Origin: Anoplopoma fimbria
Taxonomy: Eukaryota > Chordata > Actinopteri > Perciformes > Anoplopomatidae
DNA length: 64,000 nucleotides
Direction of reading: 5' to 3'
Assembly: GCF_027596085.1 (NCBI RefSeq)
Contig: NC_072467.1
Location: 3,649,361-3,713,360, forward strand
Each line of letters opens with the position of its first letter. Position 1 is the first letter of the stretch. Positions 41,201 through 53,580 of the stretch are shown here, piece after piece. Under the pieces are notes generated by a model. It was given only the letters and a program-made list of their open reading frames with translations. It ran no database searches and had not been told where the DNA came from. The position numbers were made by a program, and so were the translations under genes.

Positions 41201-41912
41201 GCAGGCTACAACTTATCAATGAGTAATGGATCCAATGGGCAGATTGGGATGGCTATGTCATCTGTCATGGACAGACCAGGCCCATCAATCTCCTCCAACC
41301 TCATCCCAAACCATGGTTATGTCATCATTAACAAAGAGTTAAGTATGAAGCTACCTGTGACCTCTTTGTCTTCAACCACCGATCTGAACAACCCAGAGGA
41401 CGATGATGACTATGAGGAAGACGATGAGGAGTACCCATGTGAGGAGGGTTCCAGTACGGCTGACCAAGGGTCTCCTAGTCCTGAGGGATCTGGGGGTCCA
41501 AGCTCAGATTGGGGTGAGATGCAAAGTCTGCAACAGCACCAACATCAGCAGCAGCGCCAAAGGACACAGATGAGTCACTTCCAGGTACTCCAGCTCAGAG
41601 ACTTCTACAGGAGCCACCGTACCCCCAACCGACACGAGTGTGAGACACTGGGCCAGGAGTTGGGACTGCCTCACCGAGTTGTGCAGGTATATATTTCAAA
41701 TATATCAATAAATGATAAAATGCAGTTTTAAAAAGGACTGTTTCTGTATTTTAAGGGTGATAGCTAATTTATTCATACTAATCTTTTTTTTGTAGGTGTG
41801 GTTCCAGAATGCCAGAGCCAAGGAGAAGAGGGCCAGGAGCCTGAGCTCTGACTCTGCAGAGAGGGAGCAGGCCGAGCTGTCCGCGGGAGCAGGGGAGAGA
41901 GACAGAGCTTAG
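30365..41912 (+). CDS. zfhx2: Zinc-finger homeobox protein 2-like transcription factor
   Basis: Ten coding exons: 30365-32042, 32133-32670, 32821-33034, 33685-33792, 33885-34021, 34209-34319, 35873-36023, 36181-40883, 41021-41686, 41796-41912; about 2,807 residues if the exon 3 frame conflict is resolved. About 15 C2H2 fingers are visible, for example [39 protein letters not shown] and [20 protein letters not shown]. Four homeodomains lie at 39135-39314, 39486-39663, 40744-40883 plus 41021-41062, and 41552-41686 plus 41796-41840. Their recognition helices are [39 protein letters not shown] and [14 protein letters not shown] Gln-rich stretch ([19 protein letters not shown]) and Pro/Ser-rich linkers separate the domains. 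These nuclear proteins control neuronal differentiation. Total length favours ZFHX2, but four homeodomains recall ZFHX3/4, and the protein stops about 25 residues after the last one, without their long C-terminal tail. In exon 3 the N-terminal and C-terminal parts sit in different frames (see findings). Confidence 0.85.
34320..35872 (+). other. zfhx2 intron with possible enhancer
   Basis: Longest internal intron. It holds a C/T-rich tract (about 34790-35100), a TG microsatellite and the block 35103-35190 with TAGTAATTGAGG, TTCATTAATTC and CCAATTACGC, which are homeodomain-type sites. A 21-base phrase is duplicated at 34471-34491 and 34606-34626. Confidence 0.45.
35225..35262. repeat. (GT)n microsatellite
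   Basis: About 19 GT units within a zfhx2 intron. Confidence 0.95.
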
Positions 41913-44860
41913 AGAGGCAGACGACAGCCGCTTCGCTTCTTTCTACTACATTCTCCCCAAAACCCCTCCTGCACCTGCTGTTGATCTCTAAACATATACC
42001 TTGTCCACTTTGCTGCCAAACCTGTAACCTGAACACCCCAAAGATGCCGAGCCACAGTGGCCCAAAGAGAAACTCTCTCAACTGAAGTAGGAGAGAGCCC
42101 AAACCAAGACCTCTCTACCACAGCTTTCCTCTTTTCATATTGTTCTTAAACTCTTTCCCGGTCTGTCCGTTCACGTTGAAAAGAGCTCCTCTCCCTATTC
42201 CGTCAAGACACCTTACTACAACCAAACACCACCTTGATAAAATACCAACCAGATGCCACAGAGGCCAAAGAGCATTCTTCAAGTATGTGACCTCACTGCC
42301 CAGCTAGACCTGCAGTCTACCTCTCAGTCTGCATGACAGACTCATAGTGGGCCCTCCACCAGACAGTGCTAGATGACTAGCTGTGTAGCATGTAGTGCCA
42401 GCCTGTAAGAGGCTGGAAAATAAATTGTCAAAGAGATTTTAGTGTATATAGAGAACTCCAAAAGATAAACTTGAAGAAAAACAAAGCAGTTAACAGTGGA
42501 AGAAGAAGATGATGAAAAAAAAAAAAGGAAAAATATCCTTGAAAGATACGGAGGTATTCGCATAGAGCTTTTGTAAAGACTGACTCAGATTCCAAAGCTC
42601 GTAACCAAAATTTTTCATGTCTGTGGATTTAGTTTCAACACGTTTGTTTTCAACAACAAACTGCAGAGCTGACGTCTGTACGGTGAATGGGTGAGATCTG
42701 CAGCTGGCAAAATTAAGCCGAGTACCAATAGACTGACACGGTGCCAGAATGCAGCTTCACCCCCCACAAGCCAATGATGAGTCTTCTGTTGTACATGTAC
42801 ACCTTCTATGTTCCTTTAGTGGATAACAGCCCAAATAGCACAGAACGCAAAGGCCAGTTTGTCCTGAACGGGGCAAACTATTTTTTATAGCACTCAACCA
42901 TTATACTGTATATGAAAACTTTAACCAAACTCAAATTTACATTGTGTGTGTTTAGTAATAGTTTCTTAATATAAATCTTATCGACTGAGATAAACTGTCT
43001 TGCTTCGATATAATAGTGTCATGATTATGAAAAGTTTATGACAGCTTTGATATGTTCAGGCAAGGTGACTTACTGCCTTTCCGTTCTATTTGAATATACC
43101 AATGGCTGACCAATGTTATTTGATTAATGTAAAGCTTTCTATGCTCAGGTCAACAGCTCAACATGGCTCCGCTTCAAATGTGGTCTTAATACTGTACTTT
43201 TCTGTTTTTAAAACAGAAGAGTCATGGTTTAACCTAGGACTAAGTATTAAAAGATATCTACAAAAACATCTGTATTTCAAAGATCTGAGCTTCTCACCAC
43301 TGAGTAATAGATTGTTACAAAAACCTTATTGAAACGTGAAAAGTGTTTAATAGTGTGAGGGGTAAATGTACAGTATTTAGCTTTTGTATGGTTGACTCAA
43401 GACTTCATTGGATGATTGAGACATAGCTCCCTTTTCCACTTACAGAAAGGGAGCTACTGTGCAAATCTGAGAAAAACTTCGGATGTTATTGATGTTATTT
43501 TTGTACTCTTAATTTATTTTCCCTCTTTCTCCTCCCTTACAGACTTTCCTCTTATGCTCTCTACTTTTCTTCCTGTGTTCATTGCAACCAGTCCTTATTC
43601 TAACTGTAATAATGACAATATAACAATAATAGCTAAACAATAATTAATGCTTTAAGACAAAAATCCAAAGACGTGATAATACTTTAACCATATGACCTAC
43701 AAAAATAAGCGCTACTGTTTACTTGACGATGTATTGCTGTTTTTAAAGAAGGAAGGAGTCCCTATATCTAAGCTACTGTTTTCTGCCTCTCATAAGCACA
43801 CTGGAGACTGTAACCAAAACCCCAAACTAGAGCCATGGCAGTCTGTAATATAGCGGTTAAAGAGTTTTACTTCTCTTAAGAAATGTTGCAGTTTATTTTT
43901 CTTTCTTTTTTACCATAGTGTTGAACTTCAGCCCTTAAGGATGTCCAGTTTGCTGCTAATGTACTGTAGTTTCTAATGATACTGTAGAAAGATGCATGCT
44001 CTGATCGCTTTACCACTAGGCTTTAATGACTACAAACTGTAATGATACCTGTGATGCTGTTGATAAACTGCTCCTCTGTTATTCTGTTGTAAACAAATGG
44101 ATTTGTGGGGCTCAATTCCATCAGGTTTGTTTTTCAGTATCCTAATAATTACCCCGACTCTGAAGAAAAAAATGGCTTTCGTAGTACCAGAAATATTTTT
44201 TCAAGCTTCAGTTTTAGAGAAACCTGCTTAGGGCATTAATTTCCCAATACTTATGGAGATACTGCATAGCTATTTGAAGGAGTTCAGCCCCAAATCTTCC
44301 ACTGGTATGGTGTCAGCCTTTCTGTGTTGCAATGTCTCTAGTCCATTTGTCCATCGAAAACAGCTTCGCTGAACTTGTCTCAGACTGACATCACAACCAA
44401 CTTTCCAAAGGATGTGGACTGACTTACTCTGTCATGCTTTGTTCCTAAACTAACCAATGTTTACGACAATACCAATGAGCTTTCTTCTGTACAGAAATGT
44501 GCATTCCAAATACCACAAAGGCAGTTTTTTTGTATACTGATTATTTAAAATTTAATTTCTGTCATATTCTCTTGATCTTATTGACTGTAAGATGTACATA
44601 TTGGGGTCCTCTATGGTGAAGGGACTCTGTTATCCTTACTGTAGGTAAAACTCTTGTTTTCATTTTTTTCTGGATATGTTGTTGCCATAGTGATGACCAA
44701 AAAGATACCTGTGATGTGCACCTGTCCTTATGTCCTGCTCCAGTGGTTTAGTGCGTCTCTATACTGTCCCTCCCCAAGTTCTCCCCTACTGGTGTGTGTT
44801 TCTGTTCCTTCCCCTTCCCATACTCCACTGAGCTAAATAAAGTCTGCTTTGGTGCATGCT
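41913..44860 (+). other. zfhx2: zfhx2 3'UTR
   Basis: After the stop at 41910-41912 there is no further exon-like frame. The stretch is AT-rich with many TGTA- and ATTTA-type elements, typical of long regulated 3'UTRs. It is bounded by a consensus polyadenylation signal at 44836 and a T/G-rich segment after it (about 44848-44880). Confidence 0.6.
44836..44841 (+). terminator. Polyadenylation signal of zfhx2
   Basis: AATAAA followed by GTCTGCTTTGGTGC and a T/G-rich downstream element. Best end candidate in the 3'UTR. Confidence 0.6.
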
Positions 44861-47800
44861 CTGGTCTCATCCCTTGTCTCACCAAGAGAAGCCATTTTGT
44901 GAATGTTGTGGTATGAGAGGGTGTCTGCCTGTTATGCGTGTTTCATATTCCAGGTTGTATGTTGTGTGTGTCTGTCTGGAAGGCTTTTGATGTGCAACCT
45001 TGTGTGTGTGTGTGTGTGTGAGCCTGTGAGAGAGTGTGTGTGTAACACAGCAGTGTGTGGAAGGCGTTTGGTGAATGGAGCCATGACCTCTGGGGTCACT
45101 TCATTAATTACATCTCTGACATTCAGCCAGATGAGTTTCCTTTGTGACTAAATGATATGATGAATATTAACGACCTCGGATGAATTACACTGCTGCTTCT
45201 GCTGCTGCTGATGATAATGTGTTTTACGACTCTGGGAGAGAGGGGAGTAAAATTGCACACTACAGCACATTTAGAGCACGCAGATTCTCATATGCAACAT
45301 TTCAAAGACCACAGTGTAGGTTGGTAGAGCAGATTTTATTATTTTGTTCTCTTTTGTGTAAAACTTTCCAGTAGTTGATCAGACAACTTGCCAGAGAGGA
45401 AAAACTACAATAGAAGAATGCGTCGTTCAGAGTCTCAAGCGCAAACTGGTATCTGCTCCTTGTTCTCAAGCAGCAAGCCATTCATTTAACCATTATACAT
45501 GAATGCGACAACAGAGGAAACAGTTTTGATATTGGTTGCAGGGAACGGACAAACAGATACGTGTGGAGAACAATAGCAAATGAACCACAGAAGAGGGCTT
45601 GAGATAGCTTCGTAGCTGATGATAGCCATCTTAGAAAGTCATCCTGATAAAGTGATCCCCAACCATTTCTCCTTCTCCCTGTCCTCCCCCTCTTAATCAA
45701 ATGAGTACTGTGCAGCTGGTGGGGTTGCGGCAAAAAGGGGTACGAGTGTCTGTGCAGAGGAGGGGGGCTTTGAGGGGGGGGCTTTGAGGGATGGCGTGAA
45801 ATTATTGCCTGCTGGTGTATATGTGACGCTGGGGGTAGAAGAGGAGAGTAGGGGATTGGGCTGGGGCTGGGGGGGGTGTAATGTCATTGCCTGCTGGTGT
45901 ATCAGTAGTGGGGCTCATTTAGATTTAGATTGGTTATGTGAGGAGAGAGCTGAAAGGCCAGCTCATGTTTATGCATGAATCCCAAAGCATGCTGCTGTGG
46001 TGGAGCCCCGAGTTAAAGAGACAGAGCTAAAATACATTCACACATTTAGACACAGCTCTGGTTCTTTGGATAAGGCTTCAGTCGAAGCGATGCTTTGCTA
46101 TCAGATACATTTCAATCAGTTGTGCGTGTGTTGGCCTGTTTGTGACGTAGTGTATGCAGGTAGATTACATCTGTTTCCAAATGAACATCATGCTGCTTCT
46201 ATTAATCTAAAAAATGGAGATCTAATTTTAGTTTTAAAATCCCACAGCCCGACTGTGTCCTGAAGATTGCTTTGGTATCTTCTACAGCTGATGCAGAGCT
46301 ACACACAGTACAGGGGTGCTTCCCACCTTACACTCACTCACTCACACACGCACACACACACTGAGAGAGTAATCAGTAAATGTCTTTGAAGGAGAGTTTG
46401 TTCAGCACTTCATCAGGTATAAAGTGGTTTTTATTTGGAAATGTGGTCCCTATCCATCTTTTAAATGACTTTTTAATGGTCGTCACACCATCCTAATCAA
46501 TCATGTAGCAGAGCTAGCCTGCAAGCGCAAATACACTCTATTTATAATTCCTACATTCTGCTGAAAAACTGACACTCTCTGCCTTCTTAGTGCCGTAAAC
46601 GGGCAGAAATATTAGTGAAATTGTCTTTCAGATATTGTGGAAACATTAGAAAGACTTCCTATACCGATCACCAACAACCCAGATATGAGGTACCCTTTGA
46701 AAACTGTCTTTATATTATAAAATTGCGCTCTCTAAACCTGTAGAAATGTTGGATATAATAGCTTTTTAAAAATACTGCTGTTTATTGTCATTCTTGGTCT
46801 CCACATTCAGGCCCACACTTTTGTTATGACCTCCTCACCATCCCCCATCCACTGTGCAACCCCCCCACCTTCAGTACTTTACATCTATAATGAGATACAA
46901 ATACGCATCAGCAGGACAGTGTCTACGCCACGCGTCACTGTGTGAATATTACTCACACTTATTAGCTGGATTATGTTAATCTTTACACTCTCTGCTCACA
47001 GACAACAGACTCCCCATGATATGGGGGTGGTCACGGCAGTAAGCGTGTGCTGTCGCGTGTGTACGTGTGTGTGTATGGCTGTGTGGCTGTATGTGTGTGT
47101 TGAAGTGATTGCCATGTTGTCAAACTGATCTGCATGTGAAAGGGCGGTCTAATTACATCACTTATGCAAATAAGAAATGCACATATGCATGCACATACAT
47201 ACACACCACTGACAGCTTACTACTGAGGTCAAAAAGACAGTGTGAGCTATTCTCTTATTGACTAACACGAGGTGGCATCACCACCTGTCAGAGATAGACA
47301 AGTCATGACAAAATACAGAGAAGTTACAAAGGATGTTTTGACACACTCCTTCAGATAAATTACATAAAAAAAAAGTGGATGGGTCAAGCTCACAGTAGAC
47401 TAAAGCACTTAAACGGTTATTGGAAAATGTCCGACCGCATATTCACTGATTATTCTTTGTTCAGACTGAAACATTGATAGTATCCCTGTTGGAATGATTG
47501 ATTGAGTCTGACACATTTTAATTACGCCCAAATTAAATGAATTGGCTGGCGGACTATAAAACATTGCTGTTTAATAACGAGCCCCACCATTTGCCTTTTT
47601 TTCCCCCCCTTGCTTCATCCAATCCCATTTTGGCTGCCTGTACCAAATAACCTCTCTCCATTTAATGATATGCAAATGAATTTTCATGAACCCCGTGATC
47701 CCATGCGATGATTAAACTGAGATGACATTAGCTGCCATGCTGCTGCCACTGTCAGTGTATCTGTGCCTCCTTTCTCTCTTCCAATCTCAACCATCTTTCT

Positions 47801-50800
47801 TCGTATCCACGACAACGGCCAACTGGTGATATTAAGGGTTTCATTGTCACAGTTCCCTTATGAATTTTCTTTGTGAGAGATAACATTCCGCGTATCCAGT
47901 GTTATTTCAGAGAAGTTTTTCCAATGGCAACAGAGATGGAGCAATAGTGCGGAAAATGATTGTTCTCACACCACGTGTGGTAGTGGTACACTGAAGACGT
48001 ACATGTCACAACAACGTACAAATATTGTAAGGCAGTAGCACCGTACAGACGATTTTGGTAACCTTCCACAACTCTTCATTTTCCACCTCCAGTGCTCCCC
48101 TCCCACCGTTCCGTTTCAGTCTGGATCCAACTCCACCTCTGCTGTCGTTTATTGTACTCCATTTGCATAATGAAGCCCGGGCTTAATTAAGATCCCTCTG
48201 GAGTCTGGAGCCAAGGATGAAGGAAAGAAGGACGAGGAGAAAGGGAGGGGGGATCCGGCGTTCCTTAGCTTATCCGCACGTGTCCAAATAGGAGGCACAA
48301 TTTAAGGGGGGAGTAAAGCGTTGACGAGCGATTAAATCGCTAATTATGATCGGCTGTTAGAATTAGTGTGTGGCTGTTAATTAGCTGCAGATGAGATGCC
48401 CAGACAGTTGCCCGCCCCTGACGTCTGCAGCACCCTCCCTGACTGGCAATAGAGAAACACAGCTTGACACCCTGGAGATGATGCCAACACATCCCTCCCT
48501 TTAACACACACAGCAGTCTGAGGGGATATCCCTTTAAGAATGTCCCAGGTGTGCATGTGCAGGAAAGAGGCTCTTCATCATCCTTGTCCACCCACTCCCA
48601 CTGTTCTTCGTTAAGCACAAAATTCCCATTTTTTTCTTCTTCTTAATCCTTTATTCATTTTGCTCATTATTCCTCTTCTTCCACATACTCTTTCTTCCTG
48701 TTGGAATGGTATGATCCCTCGTAGGTCTTTGTAATGGGCAGCAGTTTCCATCCAGTGCAGCAATTGGCACTGAGCAGGGTTGGCATCGAGGAAATGTTTT
48801 TTTTCCCAATACTTGGTTGACATGGTTGAATTTGGCTCTGGTTCAAACCTTCTGCTACTGTTTTGTGTCGGCATTTACTACGCTTTTTATACAGTTTCTG
48901 GTGGCGCCCGCGAATGCCTCCCTGTTTGCGTTTGGCATGATGCCATCCCTGTTCCTGTTATCTCCCTTGAGGGGATGCCATCGCCAAAACATTTAAGGCA
49001 TCCAAAATATCCTGTTCACCGTATGGAGGTTTGTGTTCGCAAATGCGTGCGTTATGTTGGCTTGGCAGCATGCCATCTTTCCGCTCGTGCCCTTGCAGCC
49101 CCTGAAAAAATGCCAACACAGAATCGCTGGCAACCGTTGCCTGGGCACCTCTTCTTGGCTTTGTCCAAGCAAACAAACGGCGATTAGCAGCAAATCCTTA
49201 GAGGTGAGTCCCCTTGTCTTTGGCTAAGACAGTTCTCGGCGACCGCTTTGACCGCTCCGGGTACGCCACAACTGCAAGCTGGCATGGCGCCCGCTGGCTG
49301 GCACGCTGTGGCTGGCATTGAGCGAAAGAAGATTTGAAAAATGAATGGAATGTCGGATTTTCCACCAATATTTTTCTTCGTATGATCAACGGTCATCACC
49401 AAAGTTACACTTTCATAGTATCATCCATTTTTCTCATTCTGTGCTTCCCATCATCCAGCGACATCTGAGTCATCATGTTTCTCCTGGCATCTTGCTCACT
49501 TCTATGCTCTGCTGATATTTTCTATATCTTCCTTTTCTCTGCCCGCTCTGCTGTTCGTATCGCCCCATTTTGCCTGTGCCAAGGTGGCGCCATGGTAGCA
49601 GTATGGAGGTCTGTTTCTCTTCCTCTTTTATTCTTATTCTCCTCACCCCTACGCCCATGCCCATGCCCGCCCCCGCTCAAGTCCTGACTGGATGGCACTG
49701 TGCCAACCTGCCACCGCCATCGCTCTCATTTGTAGCTCATCCCTCCGTTGCCCTTCCCCCTGTCTCTACATTTCCATCCCTCTCTCTTCTCCTCATTTCA
49801 TTCATCCACTTTCTGAATCATTTACCCTCTGTGTGTATGAAATGCTGCATTTGTAAATTTACACAACATTAGTTAATTGACAAATACACAACTTTTCATT
49901 TCTCAAATGCGCGCCGCAAATCGGCGGTCTTTGTTTTCATTGGGAAGACTTTTTCGGCACCTAAAGGAATGCTCAGAGTTAAAGCCCTGTCTGCAATCAC
50001 CTCAGCAGTTACTTATTCCACCGAGACAATAGAGAAAGACGAAGAGAGCCCTGAATTTAGATAAAGCTTGTGTTGTTTTAATTAACTTTTACCAACCCCC
50101 ATCATGTGTGCTTTTTATTCATCTCTAAGAGCCTTATGCAGGTTGTTCTTGTTCAGTCACATACTATACATCAATACAATTGATCCGACTATCACTAAAA
50201 TCTACTGCGTACCATTGACCTTGCCCTCTTTTCCTAAAATGACCCTTGTTTCTTTTACCTCCTTTTTCAAATATCTTGTGTCAAACAAAAGCTGCCAGTG
50301 GTGGTGTAGCCATTAAGAAAATACTCTCATTAGTACACAAAACATAATGAATATGTAAATGATGTGTGTAATTTATGCATGGGCTAAGAGACTTGTTCTC
50401 TTTTCAGTCCTCCATTGTTATTATTCTATGTTTATCCTTTTTCCTTAAAACTTAACACTCTTATGCCATTTTTACTCTTTTTTTAGACCAACTACTATGA
50501 ATTAATCTCTCGGGGGGTTTCTTGAGGTCTCCCGGTTATCTCTTTTATTTTGTGTTTATTACACATTTATCCTCACCTTTAACCATGGTTTGTAGTTTAT
50601 AATTGCCTCTCAGAATTTCTCTGTTTGCTTCTTCCTGCTCACAGTCTCCTCTCCAAAAACAAACCCTGCAGTGACGCATTAAACCAACAACTGAGTGTTT
50701 GAACAAGGTCTTTCTTCCAGGAATATGAATACTGAATAATCTTTCAACTAAATCACATCCACACTAGACTGTGTTGCATGCTGTATTTTGTCTTTGTGAC

Positions 50801-51589
50801 TGTGTTGATCTTAATGTGTGATCCAAACTGTGTGGTAAATTCAAGCTTACCCTGATAGACGGTGAGTAGCCTTGCTCCTGTCTAGGATAAACACCTATAA
50901 TACTCTGGCTCCCTTGGCAATCACCATAGCAACAAACCATGGTACCCACGTGAGTTGCATAATAAGATATTCGCCAAGACCACGGACCATAAAGCGGTGA
51001 CAAACTAGACGCCTGCAACAATGAATGCAGAAAATAAGCATTCAAATGCCAAACTTATCAATAGGCTTGCATCACATAACAAACACTGTCAGATGCTCAT
51101 ACACCTTCTCTCTGTCTCTCCAGACCTTAACAGGTGCTGATGAGCCACAGTCAATGATTGTAATGAGCTATCGATCACCGTGGGAAAACCGAGGGACAGA
51201 GAGGGGTGAGGGAGGTAGGGGGAACCAGAGGACACGCACACAAACAGAAGGAGGTGGACTGCCAGGAAGAAAAAAAAATTCAAATGAACTTAATGGAGAC
51301 AAGCTACTGAAGACAGGGTATCAATACTTGCTTTAATCAAGTCCTTATCTCCTATTGTTCTGCTTAAAATAGAATGTATGGGGAGGTGCTTTTTGCCAGG
51401 GCAGGTTGAATGGAAGTGTTCAACTGAGAGCAGCTTCTTGACGGGCTGATCTGCTCAGGATGACCATGCAGACATGGTTGTCAAGACTGGGTTCAGATGC
51501 CAGTGAATGGCACTGACGCAGTATCTCTATTTTCCTCTTTTTGTGCTGTGTGCATGGAGTGGAGGCAGACAGCTTTAGGGAAGGGGGAG

Positions 51590-51653
<64 letters not shown>

Positions 51654-53580
51654 TTGGCTGGCGTTTCAGATAATGAAATGCAGCAGGGAACAAAGAGCTG
51701 GGGGCCCCTATTCTCCGTGCTGCAGCTTCATTTTCACTCCCGTCAGTCTATGATTCTTCCATACCCTCTTTCTTGTGTACGTGTATGTGTGTGTGTGTTT
51801 ATGTTTGTATGAGCAGTTTGTTGTCTGTTCCAGTGTCCCCTCCTCCTCCTGTTAGTATTCTGCATGGCAGATCCCCCTAATGTAATAACTGTGTCTGCAT
51901 GTCTAATTTACAGCAGGAGAGAGTAAATAGCCTGTGGTTAATTACAGTACGTGTGTGTGTGTGTGTATGTGTGTGCGTCTATGCATGCGTCTACATGCGC
52001 GTGGGTGTGTCAGAATGATTTATGAGTTGCAAATAGCTACACCAGTGGCCCGTTTCTCCTCACTTAGTTTTTAATCTGTCTTTCCATTAATTTTCCTGGA
52101 GACGTTATTATGGTTTTATAACAGTGTGCACGACGATGCACATGTGAGTGCACATGTGTGTTAATGAGACAAAGGTGTGGACATTTTGTGAGGATCGAGG
52201 CCATTTGAGCACCTGAGCTGTACTTTGCTTTTCTCTCTCTTCAGACCTCTCCATTTCCCTCCCTTCCTTTTCTCTTTTTCTCTTTTCCTGTGCTTCATTC
52301 ACCCTCGTCATTGAGAGCCACAATGAACACAGATCTTTATTGACAGTACACCGTAGAACATGGAAACAGCAGGTCAATCCGTTTAGCCCAAGGGCCGATA
52401 CACCAATTCACCAATTTGTCAGTGTTAGTTTGAGAGAGAAAAGCAGCTAATCTCTCCTCTCTGCTCTCTATTGATCACACACTTAGACTCCACTTCTCTG
52501 TCTAAACACTATTGATTCTCTCTCTCTCTCTCAATCTCTTTCTCTCTCTCCCTCTTTTTCTGTCTTGCTCTCACCACATACCATAGCTCTCAACACATCT
52601 TCCCTTCATACACTCCGAATTCTTTCTCTCAGATAAAAGCTTGAATAATGGAGACAGCATGTCCTTGGTTTATACATGAAGCCTAAAGTCATACTTTAGA
52701 TGAATACTTGAGAACATGAACAAATACGGCTTTGCTTCATTTCAGTACTAAAGTATTATAACCAGAGCTTATAAACTATACAAAGCATTTCAGATTTTGG
52801 TCCACAAATGTGTCATATTATTGTTCCCTACTGCGTACATTCAAAAGCGTATGCATGGTCTCATTAAATAAATCAATTACTTAGCAACCCCTCTACAGCT
52901 TGAATACAGGTACACTGTCTCCTGGCTTTGTTTATCAGTCTCACATCACAGGCTGAATTTGAAAAGGACTACATTCCTGTCAAGATGAAGGCTACACAAA
53001 AAACATAGAACGATTATCTTAAGGACGATGACCCCTCTTCCTTTTCACATCAATCCAAATTGACCAGAAGATCTCTATTTGATTGGACTTAGCTTGTGTG
53101 GGCCCTTGTCATGACACATTTTAGTTGAGCCCTACTCTACCATTTCAGTGTATTCATGATTGCACTGTAGATGAAACAGGGAGGAAGAGAGAGAGACACA
53201 TGTGACGAAATTGGAAAATCCTGGAGCATTTGTCATATATTCAACCCTCTAACCTAATGTCAAATTAATGAAATATAAACAGGGAATCCCAAATGTTACT
53301 CAGATGCTGTGACAAAAACAGACAGGCACCCATGGGTTTCACTATCTTACCCCCCCCTAACTCTTATTTATTAGACTGCTACGACCCCTACAGGTGAGAT
53401 TAATCCATTACAAACCTTTCACTTTGCATGTTACAAAACACCAACACATGGCTTGTGTAACTCAAAACCAGCTGTTTGATAACCTGTACTGAGGAGCAGG
53501 TTTAGGACGTGGGGTGCACTGTGTGGTAACTCTATGCACTAGATGATTATTCACAACTTAACGTTACCTTACATTTGAAG
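44861..53580. other. Gene-poor block with candidate conserved regulatory elements
   Basis: Nearly 9 kb without a supported exon. Several patches carry dense developmental transcription-factor motifs: 45075-45185 (TTCATTAATTAC), 46930-47030, 47107-47200, 47500-47740, 48130-48560 (TTAATTAA, CTAATTATGATC, GTTAATTAGC) and 48740-49710 (NFI-type palindromes). Perfect POU octamers lie at 47164-47171, 47670-47677 and 48161-48168. A position beside a homeobox gene is typical of its enhancers. This is inference from motif content; no cross-species comparison was possible. Confidence 0.45.
51594..51646. repeat. (GT)n microsatellite
   Basis: About 26 uninterrupted GT units. Confidence 0.95.

Noticed and set aside
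48780..49187. 135-codon plus-strand open frame
   Set aside because: No domain, and it overlaps comparable open frames on the other strand. The interesting signal here is the palindromic motif cluster.
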